Assembly: GCA_051294375.1 (NCBI GenBank)
Contig: CM119264.1
Coordinates: forward strand, 23,754,858 to 23,818,857
Direction: 5' to 3'
Length of the DNA stretch: 64,000 nt
Source: Paraspadella gotoi
Lineage: Eukaryota > Chaetognatha
Of the stretch, positions 34,259 to 47,163 are shown piece after piece. Both the position numbers and the translations under genes were made by a program. A model generated the notes under the pieces. That model did not search any database. It had not been told where the DNA came from and saw nothing but the letters and a program-made list of their open reading frames with translations. How positions within the stretch are numbered: the first letter of the stretch is position 1; each line of letters opens with the position of its first letter.

Positions 34259-34298
<40 letters not shown>

Positions 34299-34686
34299 AG
34301 AAGAGGACGAGAGAGAGAGAGAGGCCTCTTTTTACTTTTATGTATATACGCCCTTATATTCGTTGGCCCAAAGTCGCAAAATAGATTGGAAAAAATATCT
34401 GAAGTAAAGAAACTTTGAAAAATTAGGAATAAGAAAAAAAAAAAAGAGAAGGAAAAAAATGAATAAAGAAAGAGAAAATGAAAGGAGAAGATAAAGCGGA
34501 AATCAGCGAGAAAGAAAAATCGAGATTTCTCNNNNNNNNNNNNNNNNNNNNNNNNNNNNNNNNNNNNNNNNNNNNNNNNNNNNNNNNNNNNNNNNNNNNN
34601 NATTTCTTATTCTTTTTGTCTTTTTCCTCATTTCTCCTCCTCTTTTTTATCCTTTCTTTTCTGATTTTGGAGAAGCGTTTAATCAT

Positions 34687-35301
<615 letters not shown>

Positions 35302-35469
35302 AATGAAATTGGTACAACCAATATAAAAATTATCCATTCATTTAATAAATAAGCTATCTTGCCCCTGACTTTGGACAGGCTTTGGTGGTTTAAGGCCTCC
35401 ATCACTCTTACAAGATAATGACATAGCAGGTCCCTGCAAGCTTTCAATCAAGACTCTCTCACAGTCTCG
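35302..35469 (-). repeat. SINE-like dispersed repeat, copy 3 (full length)
   Basis: About 168 bp. In minus-strand orientation it begins GAGACTGTGAGAGAGTC, then GATTGAAAGCTTGCAGGG, TGTCATTATCTTGTAAG, TGGAGGCCTTAAACC and GTCCAAAGTCAGGGGC, and ends at ACCAATTTCAT. Nearly identical to copy 4. No obvious tRNA A/B boxes, so class II or III promoter origin is unknown. Confidence 0.9.
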
Positions 35470-35627
35470 TTTATTCACTCCCAGAGTTCCTGGCTTCCCT
35501 ATCAATGAAGTGGTATAATATTTCAAAGAATGTTTCAATTGTATGAAAAGACCACTCCCTTAAGTATTAGATCGGGGAATACTTATTGTACTCCGCACTA
35601 GCATCAAAATACAAGGAGCTGAATTTT

Positions 35628-35791
35628 ATGAAATTGGTACAACCAATATAAAAATTATCCATTCATTTAATAAATAAGCTATCTTGCCCCTGACTTTGGA
35701 CAGGCTTTGGTGGTTTAAGGCCTCCACTCTTACAAGATAATGACATAGCAGGTCCCTGCAAGCTTTCAATCAAGACTCTCTCACAGTCTCG
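35628..35791 (-). repeat. SINE-like dispersed repeat, copy 4 (full length)
   Basis: Same family and orientation as copy 3, separated by 158 bp of unrelated sequence. The two share both ends precisely and their flanks differ, which defines the family boundaries. Confidence 0.9.
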
Positions 35792-36155
35792 TAAATGAGA
35801 AATACAAATATGGCATCCATTGCAAAACTACCCGGTTTCACTTGGCAGAGAACAAAAAAAAAATATTAACTTCTCATTCTCTCCGAACGTCGACTGAGAA
35901 AGAAAAAGAGATAAAATAGAGAATTCTGTCGGGAGTTGAAAATTAAATAGATAATAATTAAATGGATAAAAAAATTAAAAAAAGGAATTAAGCGGATTTT
36001 CTGTTCCTTTGTTCCGCGATTCGACAAAGATGGAGCAGAGGACAAGATTAAGAGAGACGAGAACGATGATAACATAGAAGTTGTGTGAGTGTGAGGTGAG
36101 ATATGTGAACAGTGATTAAAGATGGGAAAGTGAACGAACTATTTAACTATTTAAC

Positions 36156-36157
<2 letters not shown>

Positions 36158-36251
<94 letters not shown>
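36158..36251. repeat. (ATT)n microsatellite, 94 bp
   Basis: Pure ATT/TTA run followed by degenerate (ATCC)n to about 36330. Confidence 0.95.
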
Positions 36252-36418
36252 CCATCCATCATCCATCAATCTATTCATTTATCCATCCATCCATTCAACT
36301 ATCCGTCCATATATTCATCCATTCGTACATTCCTACATCCACCCACACATACACCAACCTATTCATACACACATCCCCTCACATCATCCCCCGACTCACA
36401 CCCCAAACCCAAACTCAC

Positions 36419-36748
36419 CTTCGGCGCGATGAAGAGTCCCTGGGTGTGCGGCGACTGGGCCGAGTAGTGGAACTGCCACGTCGTCGTTGACGCGGGTTCC
36501 ACGCCGCCGCCGATGACGTCACTTCCGGCGAGATTCGACGCCGAGGCCGACGCCGGCGGCATCTCGCCCAGCGTCGTCGTCAGGTGGTAAGGGACGCCGC
36601 CGCCGCCGCCGCCGCCGCCCGTCCGCAGCGTGGCGTGATGCTGCAGCAGCGCTCCGTTGGAGAGCGTCGAGGCTAAGGCCACATGATGGGGTGGGTGATG
36701 CAGAGGGTGATGGGCCGAGTGATGGGGCAGCATCGCCGTGTGGGAAGG
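36419..36748 (-). CDS. Ig-superfamily membrane protein: cytoplasmic-tail exon
   Basis: Exon of 330 nt (110 codons, phase 0 at both ends). The acceptor is ..CCACGCAG before CCTTCCCAC, and the donor is AAG|GTGAGT. The peptide is His-rich (HHSAHHPLHHPPHH), then has an eight-Gly run over a GCC array, an Ala/Ser stretch, and WQFHYSAQSP near the end. It is low in charge with no globular signature, as expected for an unstructured intracellular tail. It follows the transmembrane exon 37509-37730 in frame. The frame is still open at the donor, so at least one further exon must lie below 36419; I did not find it. The polypyrimidine tract of its acceptor is preceded by a 93-bp (CT)n run. Confidence 0.7.
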
Positions 36749-36765
36749 CTGCGTGGAAGGATTTT

Positions 36766-37508
<743 letters not shown>

Positions 37509-37730
37509 CTTTTGCACCAAGACGCCTCGTTTCTGCAGAATCCCGACCAACGCGATGATGACGGCCATGAAGCAAAGGAGGATGACGACGATGACGGAGA
37601 TTTCGAGGATCGTGATGGAATCGTGATCGAGTCCCGCGCCGGAGGTCATCCCGCCGTGAGATCGACCCGGAGAGGAGCGTCCGTCGCTGGTTCCTTCGCG
37701 TCCCCATTCGAAGGGGAAACGGGGGTCGTA
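37509..37730 (-). CDS. Ig-superfamily membrane protein: transmembrane exon
   Basis: Exon of 222 nt (74 codons, phase 0/0). The acceptor is CTCTTCCTTCAG|TAC and the donor is AAG|GTGAGG. Residues 1-37 are a polar juxtamembrane stalk (YDPRFPFEWGREG, Ser/Gly-rich). Residues about 41-64 form one hydrophobic helix (ISVIVVILLCFMAVIIALVG). Residues after that (LQKRG) are positively charged, which fits an extracellular N-terminus and a type I membrane protein. It joins in frame to the exon 38036-38179 upstream and to 36419-36748 downstream. The arrangement Ig domains, stalk, one helix, tail is that of adhesion or guidance receptors. Confidence 0.75.
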
Positions 37731-37837
37731 CTGAAGGAAGAGAAGTTGGAGGGATGGGCCCGTTCAGTGAGTGGATAGGAATTCTTTTTATTAAATTTTG
37801 GTCAGAGTTATAGGGTTGTAAAATGCTTAAAATAATC

Positions 37838-37960
37838 ATTCATTCATTCATTAATTTATTCATTCATTCAATCATTCTTTCATTAATTTATTCATTCATT
37901 CATTCATTAATAATTCATTCATTCTGTCATTCATTAATTCCTTATTCATTTATCATTATC
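37838..37960. repeat. (ATTC)n microsatellite
   Basis: Imperfect ATTC/CATT repeats inside the intron between 37730 and 38036. Confidence 0.9.
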
Positions 37961-38035
37961 ATTTATCATTTATTCAGCAATTCTTTGTTTCATTGTTTCA
38001 GCCTTTCACTGTTCTTTTTTTCCCCACGAACTTAC

Positions 38036-38179
38036 CTTATCCCTCGAGGTCATGGCAGCCGCGTCGTTGGTGAGTCTCAGCGTCATATTGTGGGTGAGGA
38101 TCTGCGCCTCTGACGCTTTCACTCGGAGTTGAAGTGAGTAACGGGGCTTCAACGTCGATTTGGCCCCGATGAGCAGGGC
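38036..38179 (-). CDS. Ig-superfamily membrane protein: membrane-proximal extracellular exon
   Basis: Exon of 144 nt (48 codons, phase 0/0). The acceptor is CACCTCCTCCGCAG|GCC and the donor is AAG|GTAAG. The peptide ALLIGAKSTLKPRYSLQLRV, then an NMT glycosylation motif, has the alternating pattern of beta strands. It would complete the beta-sandwich begun by the exon 43698-43918. The Cys expected on the F strand of an Ig domain is absent (YSLQLRV). The LKPxYxLxLxV pattern also recalls fibronectin-III or REJ-type sandwiches, so the exact fold is unsure. Confidence 0.7.
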
Positions 38180-38687
38180 CTGCGGAGGAGGTGAGGAAGA
38201 AAGGAAATGTAAGGAACGGAAGGTAAGGTCAGGTCAGAAAAGGAGGTAGGGAATGTGAAAAGATCTTAGATACGTTTTGTAAATAATCGAAAGTATCAGG
38301 ACTTAATTTCGAGTTTTATATCTTTTTTCGCTCAATTTTGTATTTTCAGGTCAAGCTGTGTTTGAACATTTGTGCTTTTTTATATTCTTCATATTCTTTG
38401 TTTAGTGAAAAGATTTTGTTTTCCCGTCTTCTGTTTGTAAAATTATAGTCTTAAACTCCTTGCGTATTTATCTGTTCGAGCAAATTTTAAAATTAAAACC
38501 GTGAGGACTTTTTTTATCTTCGCTTCTTCACTTTTTTGTCTTCTTGTTTTTTTACGAGAGAATCCTTACATCTTTACCCAATAAAGCTTTCCTCGATTTT
38601 TTTCTCCTCGGTTTTATACTTTTTTCCTGTTTCGTGATCTTTTACGTTAAAAATATCTAATATCTAATATATCTCTCTCTCTCTCTC
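38180..38687 (-). other. intron, no other feature
   Basis: AT-rich intron sequence leading to the large gap. A short CT run (38672-38687) abuts the gap. Confidence 0.5.
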
Positions 38688-39600
38688 NNNNNNNNNNNNN
38701 NNNNNNNNNNNNNNNNNNNNNNNNNNNNNNNNNNNNNNNNNNNNNNNNNNNNNNNNNNNNNNNNNNNNNNNNNNNNNNNNNNNNNNNNNNNNNNNNNNNN
38801 NNNNNNNNNNNNNNNNNNNNNNNNNNNNNNNNNNNNNNNNNNNNNNNNNNNNNNNNNNNNNNNNNNNNNNNNNNNNNNNNNNNNNNNNNNNNNNNNNNNN
38901 NNNNNNNNNNNNNNNNNNNNNNNNNNNNNNNNNNNNNNNNNNNNNNNNNNNNNNNNNNNNNNNNNNNNNNNNNNNNNNNNNNNNNNNNNNNNNNNNNNNN
39001 NNNNNNNNNNNNNNNNNNNNNNNNNNNNNNNNNNNNNNNNNNNNNNNNNNNNNNNNNNNNNNNNNNNNNNNNNNNNNNNNNNNNNNNNNNNNNNNNNNNN
39101 NNNNNNNNNNNNNNNNNNNNNNNNNNNNNNNNNNNNNNNNNNNNNNNNNNNNNNNNNNNNNNNNNNNNNNNNNNNNNNNNNNNNNNNNNNNNNNNNNNNN
39201 NNNNNNNNNNNNNNNNNNNNNNNNNNNNNNNNNNNNNNNNNNNNNNNNNNNNNNNNNNNNNNNNNNNNNNNNNNNNNNNNNNNNNNNNNNNNNNNNNNNN
39301 NNNNNNNNNNNNNNNNNNNNNNNNNNNNNNNNNNNNNNNNNNNNNNNNNNNNNNNNNNNNNNNNNNNNNNNNNNNNNNNNNNNNNNNNNNNNNNNNNNNN
39401 NNNNNNNNNNNNNNNNNNNNNNNNNNNNNNNNNNNNNNNNNNNNNNNNNNNNNNNNNNNNNNNNNNNNNNNNNNNNNNNNNNNNNNNNNNNNNNNNNNNN
39501 NNNNNNNNNNNNNNNNNNNNNNNNNNNNNNNNNNNNNNNNNNNNNNNNNNNNNNNNNNNNNNNNNNNNNNNNNNNNNNNNNNNNNNNNNNNNNNNNNNNN
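38688..39600. other. 913-N assembly gap (intronic)
   Basis: Largest gap of the window, directly after a CT run. It lies within the intron between 38179 and 43698. Confidence 0.95.
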
Positions 39601-39654
39601 AGGGGGTATTGGGAAGAAATAGGATTAAGAGGGAGGTGGAATGAGGAAAAGCAG

Positions 39655-39881
39655 TTCAGCATAAAATGGCAGCTCAGACGGGCATCCAAAGGTGGTTTGC
39701 AAGATGTGCCTAGGAATGGTAACTTTGGGTTTTTTGGGGGCTGAGGTGATAATCATAATAGTAGCTAATCTTGGGTACCCGTCGGACAAGGAAATTTTTG
39801 CTTTCAGTGACAAAAGTAAAAAAATATACGTAACATATTCCTAAGACGAATAAACGAGGGAGGCCATGTCAAAGTTTTTCG

Positions 39882-39912
<31 letters not shown>
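39655..39912 (+). repeat. intronic segment also present at 41033-41420, copy 1
   Basis: Shared landmarks: ATGGCAGCTCAGA / ATGCAGCTCAGA, CTGCCTAGG-type and GGTAATGTTG-type words, AATCTTGGGTACC, GGAAATTTTTGCT and TTTTTCGAAT, then a CT run. The second copy has many extra short insertions, ends in a 25-N gap, and looks like a noisy version of this one. Confidence 0.65.
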
Positions 39913-39916
<4 letters not shown>

Positions 39917-40252
39917 CACCGAGCAAAGATCAACCTCGGAACTGAACTCGAAGCTGAAATAGAATTCATTGATGTTACGTGATGGTTTTTACCATCTCTT
40001 ATCTCCACTCTTCTAATTTACACACAGACCAAAGAGACACGATTTGTTGTAGTAGTGACGCGAGGTTAGTAATTATCAAGTATATGCTGAGTCAGACTTA
40101 TTACTTAAGCATTGCTTTAGTGCAGCACGGCTCGACTGTGTCAAAAGTACGCATAGTATATATAGTGAGCAGGAGCAGTCAATGAGAGAGGGCAGCAGGT
40201 CGAGAGATGAGTGAGCAGAGAGAGACCGAAGAGAGAGAGAAGAGAGAGAGAG

Positions 40253-40283
<31 letters not shown>

Positions 40284-41032
40284 CGCAGGAGTAGAGTAGA
40301 AATTCGAGATGTAGTAGCAGAGCGGTATGTGAGACACTCTCGAGTGACAAACTACACGTTGTCGCGCCTAAACGCGAGAGTGACCTCCCACGTAAGGCAG
40401 ACTCGATCAAGGTTTGTAAGGTGTGCAGTAGGGCCTACCATTAACGCTTGAGAGTATGTGGTAGGACGTAGTAAGTGTATATGGAATTTTTACTATGTAG
40501 TCATCGTGAGAGAAGGCAGGAAAAAGTAAGTGCTCCGTATGTCGACAAAGCTGGGAGCGTCTTGTACCCCACTACAGAGCACTATAAGAGCTGCCTACTT
40601 CATCCTCCCTTTAATTGCTGGATCCATCAGCCCAGGAGGATTTAAAGGACCCGGACAAGTGTATCAATGTGTGCGTAGAGCACATATAATGCGAAAACAC
40701 AGCGTGTGTGAGATGCGAGATGACTGAAAGGCGTGCCAGTTTGTGAATCGCTTGGGAACTGCTGTTGTCGCTAGCAGTGTCGCACCATCACACTTCTGTG
40801 TGATACCCTATTTGGTGGACGGTGAGTCTGGACAAAAAGTACATATATTAACCTCTCGTTTCGGCGCGCGCCCGAGAATCAAGCGTGATGTTACTTTTGT
40901 CCACTCCGGTCCCCACCTAAAAACGTACACCAGCGGTTTCCGGTATTGGGCGAATAATACGCGACTTCCAAGACGTGAGTAGGATGGGACCTCAGGAAGA
41001 ATTCGCACGTCTCAGCCTCTATTTAAAGTTGA

Positions 41033-41332
41033 TGCAGCTCAGATTCGGTGCACTCAAACCCGGTGGTTTCGGCTAACCGATGCTGCCTAGGGAATTGGTA
41101 ATGTTGAGCTTGTGCGGGGCTGTAGGTGATTCGAATCATCAATGAGTAGCCAAATCTTGGGTACCGCGTGAGGTCGGACAGAAGGAAATTTTTGCTAATT
41201 CGAGTGACAAAAGTGCTCAAAAAGAAATTAGTCGTAACATCATTCGTGAGAGTGTACGTATTATAAACGAGGACTCCGACGGCATTGCTCATACAGTTTT
41301 TCGAATTCTCTTCTTCTCTCTCTCTCTCTCTC

Positions 41333-41369
<37 letters not shown>

Positions 41370-41420
41370 CTCTTCTCTCTTCTCATCTCTCTCTCTATCT
41401 CTTATCTCTCTCTCAGCTCT
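41033..41420 (+). repeat. intronic segment, noisy copy 2
   Basis: See 39655-39912. The whole stretch 40000-41420 is of uncertain quality. It includes a GA tract (40204-40282) and no supported gene. Confidence 0.6.
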
Positions 41421-41445
41421 NNNNNNNNNNNNNNNNNNNNNNNNN

Positions 41446-42018
41446 TCTCTCTCTGTCTATCTATCTCTATTTGTTTCTATCTCTCTCTCTGTCTCTCTCT
41501 TTTGGTAGAGTACAAGATTCTTTCCAGGCGTTCGTTCGAGGTGATTTGCTCGTCCGCCACAGTTTCCGCTTTGTTTTCTATTTACGTTTTTGTTTTGTTT
41601 TCCGTGGAGCAAAATGAGGCCAAACGAGGCGGATTTATATTCGGTTTTGACGGAAACGCGGCGTTGCTAAGGAACAGACCGGCGTTCTCATACGACGGCA
41701 CTCGCGCGCTCGCAGGCTCTCACTGGCACTCACTTCGCCTGTGACAATCAATGGGACTAAACGGTAACTGTATCTCTCAGAAGCCTTAACGTCACCAAAA
41801 GCAGTGCCTGGCAGTCTTGGTTTAGCTGTGCGGTTCCAACTTTGTGCCTGATACTGCACTGCGGCGCCGCTCTATTCTCTGCGGCGCTCAGTGGCGCTCG
41901 TTGTGACGGCAACTCCCCAGGAACTCGTCCCGTCGCCGGATTTATTCGCGACGTTTTGACCTCGTGTCAAATATAAAAAACTAAAAGAGAGCTGGGAGAG
42001 AAGAAGAGCATGAGAGAG

Positions 42019-42060
<42 letters not shown>

Positions 42061-42660
42061 AGGCTCGCTATAAAGCGTGCAAAGGTTTTTTTCCCCCGTT
42101 TATGTTTTCATCCCTTTTCTGGGAAAAGTTGACCCCCGTCCCGACCTCGTTCGTCGCTGCGAATCATCGAGCGACGCGGATGCCGTAACTGACTTTACTC
42201 ACCCACCCTCGTTCGCGGGGTCACTGACTCGCTCTCGCTTCGCTCACCCGACGCCTTTTTTTAATACTTTCTGCCGCAGACAACCTATTTTGCCGCACAT
42301 AGTTTCTTAAACCGCGCTCGCAATCCTAGTCCTTCAATTTATGGCGTCGCACTGAACTTTCTTCGGTGCACCGGCGTGTTCCTATATACGATTCTTTCAC
42401 CGCTTCGTCCCTTGACTTCATAATTACAAAATCCAACTTCCATAGAATTCCAACTGTCAAAATACTAATCATTATATATATATTTCCTAATATCAACCTT
42501 TCAAGCTTCCAACTTTCTTCAAACCTGCTCCCTCTCTCGTTTCGACTTCTAATTTTCTCTCTATTCTACTTTCGCTTTTCCTTTTCAATTACTTTTCCTT
42601 CCTGCTCGTCTCCTTTTCCTTTCAAATAAAGCGTCTCACTCTCACGGACATTTCCTTCTT
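41446..42660. other. no exon seen; CpG-richer intronic DNA
   Basis: Contains GA runs (about 42010-42060) and a locally CpG-rich stretch (about 41640-42260). Open frames are short and unlike known domains. Confidence 0.4.
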
Positions 42661-42998
42661 TTTTGGTTCACATCTCACGTCTGACCCTTCTTTCTTTGAC
42701 CCTTCTCTCTCTGACCCTTCTTCCTCTTTTTTCCGGGTTCACAACTCGAGTCTCTCACGTCTCCCCCAGACGATGACATCTTGTCTCCTTTCTTTTTTTA
42801 ATTCCGCTGCTCATCGGTCCACTTTAATTTTACTACGTTAACAACAGTTGTACAATGTACATATATTTATTTATAATTTACTTTATCTTGATACATTCAT
42901 AATGTTAGTCTGCTAGCTCTTTCTCCTTTACTTTTTACTTCACATTCACTTTGGTGTGTTCTTCTCTATCACATGAATTTAACTCTTTTCTTTTAATT

Positions 42999-43118
<120 letters not shown>

Positions 43119-43508
43119 ATTCTTTCGCCTCTTCCCCCCCCCTTGAAAGAACTCGTCTCTCAACGCATTTGACTCAATCACTCTAATTTGTGTTTCCACC
43201 TCCCCGGCGGACGGGACCACTCAATTAGTCCGCGTCCCACCAGCGCATTCATTACGAATCAAAGAGTTTACCTAATGAGACGGAACGACCGATCAAAGGA
43301 GTTGAGAGTATCAAGAAAAGGAGCGCATCAATCAAGCTATTTGTATATATCATTCTTCTAATTATACACAAACTGTGAAAAAAAACTTAACGTTAGAAAA
43401 TGGAGAAATGTTTCATACAAAAAACTACGGAAATAAATTATTAATGTAATTTTTAATAACTTCAATTATTGCTTAATGAATGAATAGATATAAAATAAGA
43501 ACTTTGGA

Positions 43509-43596
43509 CTTTGGACAGGTTATACTGGGGTAAGGCCTCCATCCCTCTTACCCAGCAAAGCTTTAAAGCAGCTTTCGATCAGCTCTCTCACAGTCT
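43509..43596 (-). repeat. SINE-like dispersed repeat, diverged copy 5
   Basis: In minus orientation it has AGACTGTGAGAGAGCTGATC, an altered middle, GATGGAGGCCTTACC and CCTGTCCAAAGTCC. Only the 5' two thirds is present. It lies about 100 bp downstream of the exon 43698-43918 on that exon's strand. Confidence 0.7.
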
Positions 43597-43697
43597 ACAT
43601 AGTTTATTTGACTAATATAATATTATTTATTTACATAAGACCGCCCTTACCTTTTATACGACCGATCTCGCAGCCTCACTTCCCCCGAAAGCCTCAC

Positions 43698-43918
43698 CTT
43701 GGACAGGACGACGGTGGCGACGAGGCCGCTGCCGTCGCGCGTAAACCGCGCGAGGTCGCTGTTGCAGAGCGACACCACGTGACGCGTCTCCAGCAGCCAA
43801 GAAACGTTGGCGCAGGGAAGAGGGGGCGAGGAGAGGATCCCGCAGGTGACGTTGAATTGGGAGGCGAGGACGTAGGCCTTCGCGGGGTTATGGACAGCCG
43901 GGCGCGTATGAGGGAACG
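43698..43918 (-). CDS. Ig-superfamily membrane protein: Ig-like domain exon
   Basis: Exon of 221 nt, entering in phase 1 and leaving in phase 0 at AAG|GTGAGG. The acceptor is CTACTCTTCTAG. The peptide has AKAYVLASQFNVTCGI (strands A-B with the B-strand Cys and an NVT sequon), then CANVSWLLE (strand C with the core Trp and an NVS sequon) and FTRDGSGLVATVVLSK (strands D-E). This is the first half of an Ig-like domain that continues into 38036-38179. The upstream partner is unclear, because the exon 54601-54821 leaves in phase 2, so an exon such as 45786-46035 or one hidden in a gap must intervene. Confidence 0.7.
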
Positions 43919-45785
43919 CTAGAAGAGTAGCGATGATATGGCTAGGGGTAGTTTGTGACGGGTGGCGAGAAAGGGGAAGAAGGAAACGGCTGGCGGAGTA
44001 GGAATAGTAGAGATAATTATAGAGAAAGATGAATAATTTTGAAATTCCACCATGTTTTTTAGATCTCTCTTGTAAGAATGTGAGGGAGAGAGAGAGAGAA
44101 AGAGCAGCAGAGAGAGAGAGCAGAAGAGAGAGAGATATGGATGAGAGACAGAGACTGACGAGATGACGAGAGAAAGACACGAAGAGAGACGCCGTGCGAG
44201 TGCAGGGAGAAGGAGAATGCGGATCGTTTAATTTGAGGGAATGGGAGGACGACTATGCAAATTTTTTTTTCTCGTAAGAGGAGGGGCGGCGGCGCTGAAC
44301 GTGGAGGAGGCCGGGTGAGAATTCACCGCGTGGAGCCGTGAAAGAGAAATATTTACAAGTTTATGGTTCACTTCGTTTCCGTTTGCGACTTCGAAGCGCA
44401 GAAAAAAGAATTGTTTTATTTTTGCATAATTTAAGTATAAGCGGATTTGTATCAAGAGAGTTGCGGAAGGGAGAGTTGGGGGGAAAGGAGAATGTGGAAT
44501 GAGGTGTTACGAGAGTGTTGATCCGGATGTATGCGCGTTGTAAATAAAGGCTGTCGGTCGTCGCATTAGTTGGGGTAAGACAGGTCTAGGGGGGACGCAG
44601 GTGAGGACAACGTTTGGAGGTTGCCCCTAGAGAGTTCGAGGAGTTTTGTAACTGTGGAGTCCGCATTCAGTTCACGGCGGGGACGAAAGGAGAGCGAGAG
44701 GACGTGAGTAATAACAGATGCAGTATTTTTCGTCGCCTGGAATTATTCAGTTGCCTGCAAGAAAGGGCAAGACTGACTATAAGCTGAGAGAGGAATAGGG
44801 GAAGTAGATTGGCGAGGGCGGTGGGGAGAGGGAAGTTGAAATTCAAAGAATATGCAAACCTCAAAAAAAAAAAAAAAAAAAAGTGGGGGGCGAAAGGACA
44901 AGGGTTCCATCCTTGCTCGCGGCGTCCGGCACCGCGTGGGTGGAGATATGCGCGCTTGGCCTGGTCATAATTCTTAAGTCACTGGAAGCTACACCCCCCC
45001 CTGCTGCTTCAAGAAATCACCACCCTGCACCCCCATCTAACCATCCCAGACTCGCGCCGCCTAAGGCGCGCCGTTACCAGGCCCGCGGGTGGCCCACTGC
45101 CGGTGGCTGGCGTGGGCGGCGGGCGGGGGGTGCGGGACCACTTCCAATAACGAAAAGAAAGAAACAGTTTCCTCAACGCACGCCTGGCGTTAAATTGCCA
45201 TAAAATTCTCTGTTCTCTCTCTCTCTCCCTCTCTGCTCTCTCTCTACTCTCTCGTTCTCTCTCTCTCTCTGCTCTGCTCTCTTCTAATTTCCTCGCCATA
45301 TCCTAATCGCCTTCCCGTCTCTGCCTGCTTCGTTCGCTGCGGTCCCTATGATCCACAAAATTCAGGAAGATGCTTTGTTCAAAAAGACCTCGGAAAATGG
45401 TAGAAAACAGAATCTCTCTGTCGTCTTTCTCTCTCTCTTCGTGCTCTCTCGTGCTTTTTTTTTTCTTGTTTCTCGCTGCACGCTCTACGCCGCATTTGTT
45501 TCGTTTGTAGAACATATTGACGCAATTATTCCATGACCAAGCCAAAAAGATCTGTCGCTGTTTCCTGCAAAGCGTTAGCTAGTGTCCTGGATGTTTTTAA
45601 GTATGCGGTAGCGTAATGCAGAGATTAACAGAAATGTCTACAAATGCTCAATCCCATTCTCAGACCGTAAGAAACTCTTTGCATCCCGTTGTCCGTTAAT
45701 ATCTTAGTAATAGCAAACTCACAAGCCGTATCGTCAGCCCCGTTTCCAGTCTCAATCAACCCCCTATTGCCGCGCATGAATTCAC
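43919..45785. other. intron, no certain feature
   Basis: GA-rich tracts (44076-44170), a run of about 20 A at 44862-44881 followed by a GC-rich stretch (44885-45150), and CT runs (45216-45280). The GC-rich stretch has a 106-codon open frame without recognisable domain. Confidence 0.4.
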
Positions 45786-46035
45786 CTCGTTTACCCACAC
45801 CCTAATCGACCTCCGTGTGCGCCGTTGCGGACAGATGACGCTACTGTCGGGCCTACGAAGGTGACCGAAGAACGGATGGCGAAGACCCTTTCTTCGAAAG
45901 ACGGCCGTCGCTGTGTGAGATAACTTGAAGGTCGACGTTCGCCGGAGGGCGACGCTCGCGCCGGAGGCAGAAGACCCTGACGATGGTGGGTTCGGTGCGA
46001 AGTTAAAGAGGATAATCTTAGAGTGTTGAGGACGC
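45786..46035 (-). CDS. possible exon of the Ig-superfamily gene
   Basis: Open minus-strand stretch of 250 nt with a good acceptor (TTTTTTGTCTCTCTAG) and a moderate donor (GAG|GTGAAT). Entered in phase 2, it would join the exon 54601-54821 in frame, beginning RPQHSKIILFNFAPNPP and then Ser/Ala- and Arg-rich. Against it: the composition is more like a chance frame, the donor is in phase 0 while the next exon needs phase 1, and an alternative phase-1 donor near 45857 (TTC|GTAGGC) is weak. Kept as a candidate only. Confidence 0.25.
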
Positions 46036-46968
46036 CTAGAGAGACAAAAAAAATCGTACGTTTTTGCGTTGGTCATTCGGATTCTCATTTTAGGACTTAT
46101 TATTAAAAGGCGGTGACTAATCTTATTCTTAACCCACTTTCATTTTGATCCAACCGTCCGACTATCCTTAACGTGGAAACTACGTCACAAAAAAAATCTT
46201 CAGGGGAAGCAGCGGCTCTCCGGAGAAAACGCGTACTGTATTCCGCAGACACCGTTGTACCCTGTGAAAAGACAATGTTACCCCCGGGGATGCGATACCC
46301 ATGGGGGAAAGTTATCGCGCCGGGTCGATCGTTTTCGACCCCTGGGGGACATCCGGCCAGGAGGCGAGCCGTGAAAGGGTTTTATTCTGTTTCAGCTTCG
46401 ACGATCGGAGGAAATCTTCTGAATTAGCGAAAGTGTTTCACCGTCGCATGTGAGTCGAGTCCTTCAGGTAAATTACCTTTCGCAAAAATGTAAATTTGAA
46501 AACTCGTTTGTTCGCAAATGAAATTCAAGGTGAAAATTATTGATTCCTCTTCGCTGGAGACGAAGTGCGGAATTTTTTTTTTTTTTTAAACTATGTATAG
46601 AAGAGAGAATGAATTGAAAAGCTGAGGCGAGGAGAAAGGAAAGGATGAAAGGAGGAAAGGTAATTGAAAAGGTAAGGTGAAGAGAGAGGAGAAGTAATTG
46701 AGTCTCAACTTGATGGAGAGAGAAAAATAAAGTAACAATGGAAAGAAGGATGGACTGAAAATGGAAAAGAGGAGAGAGAGAGCAGCAGAGCAGAGGAGAA
46801 GAGGTTCAATGACAAATTTAAAAACGAATTACGATGGTAGAGCTAAAAAGAAAATAAGCAGAAAAAGGAGAAGAGAACAGAAAAGAAAAAAGTCGAAACA
46901 GAAAAACTTTGATAAAAAAAGGTAGAAAAAAAAGGATTTGATTCCCTTGGCCTTAATGCCAATTCAGA
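46036..46968. other. no gene supported
   Basis: Mixed composition. GC-rich inverted words (CCCCCGGGG, CCATGGGGG, GTCGATCG..TCGAC) at 46279-46350 may form small hairpins. Purine-rich to the gap at 46969-47114. Confidence 0.4.
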
Positions 46969-47163
46969 NNNNNNNNNNNNNNNNNNNNNNNNNNNNNNNN
47001 NNNNNNNNNNNNNNNNNNNNNNNNNNNNNNNNNNNNNNNNNNNNNNNNNNNNNNNNNNNNNNNNNNNNNNNNNNNNNNNNNNNNNNNNNNNNNNNNNNNN
47101 NNNNNNNNNNNNNNCCTCCCTTTCTCCCGTCCTTCGGAATAAATCAATCCGGTTTCCACCAAG

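Noticed and set aside
36112-36432. Poly-Ile frame
   Set aside because: Translation of (ATT)n.
38664-39689. 341-codon minus-strand frame
   Set aside because: Almost entirely N; only ~40 real codons, from low-complexity ends.
44883-45203. 106-codon frame in a GC-rich patch after a poly-A run
   Set aside because: No domain, no splice context that fits neighbours, and Pro/Gly/Arg composition typical of GC-rich chance frames. The poly-A could mark a retroposed fragment, but no second copy was seen.
46173-46427. 84-codon frame in a GC-rich patch with palindromic words
   Set aside because: No recognisable protein features and no splice partners.
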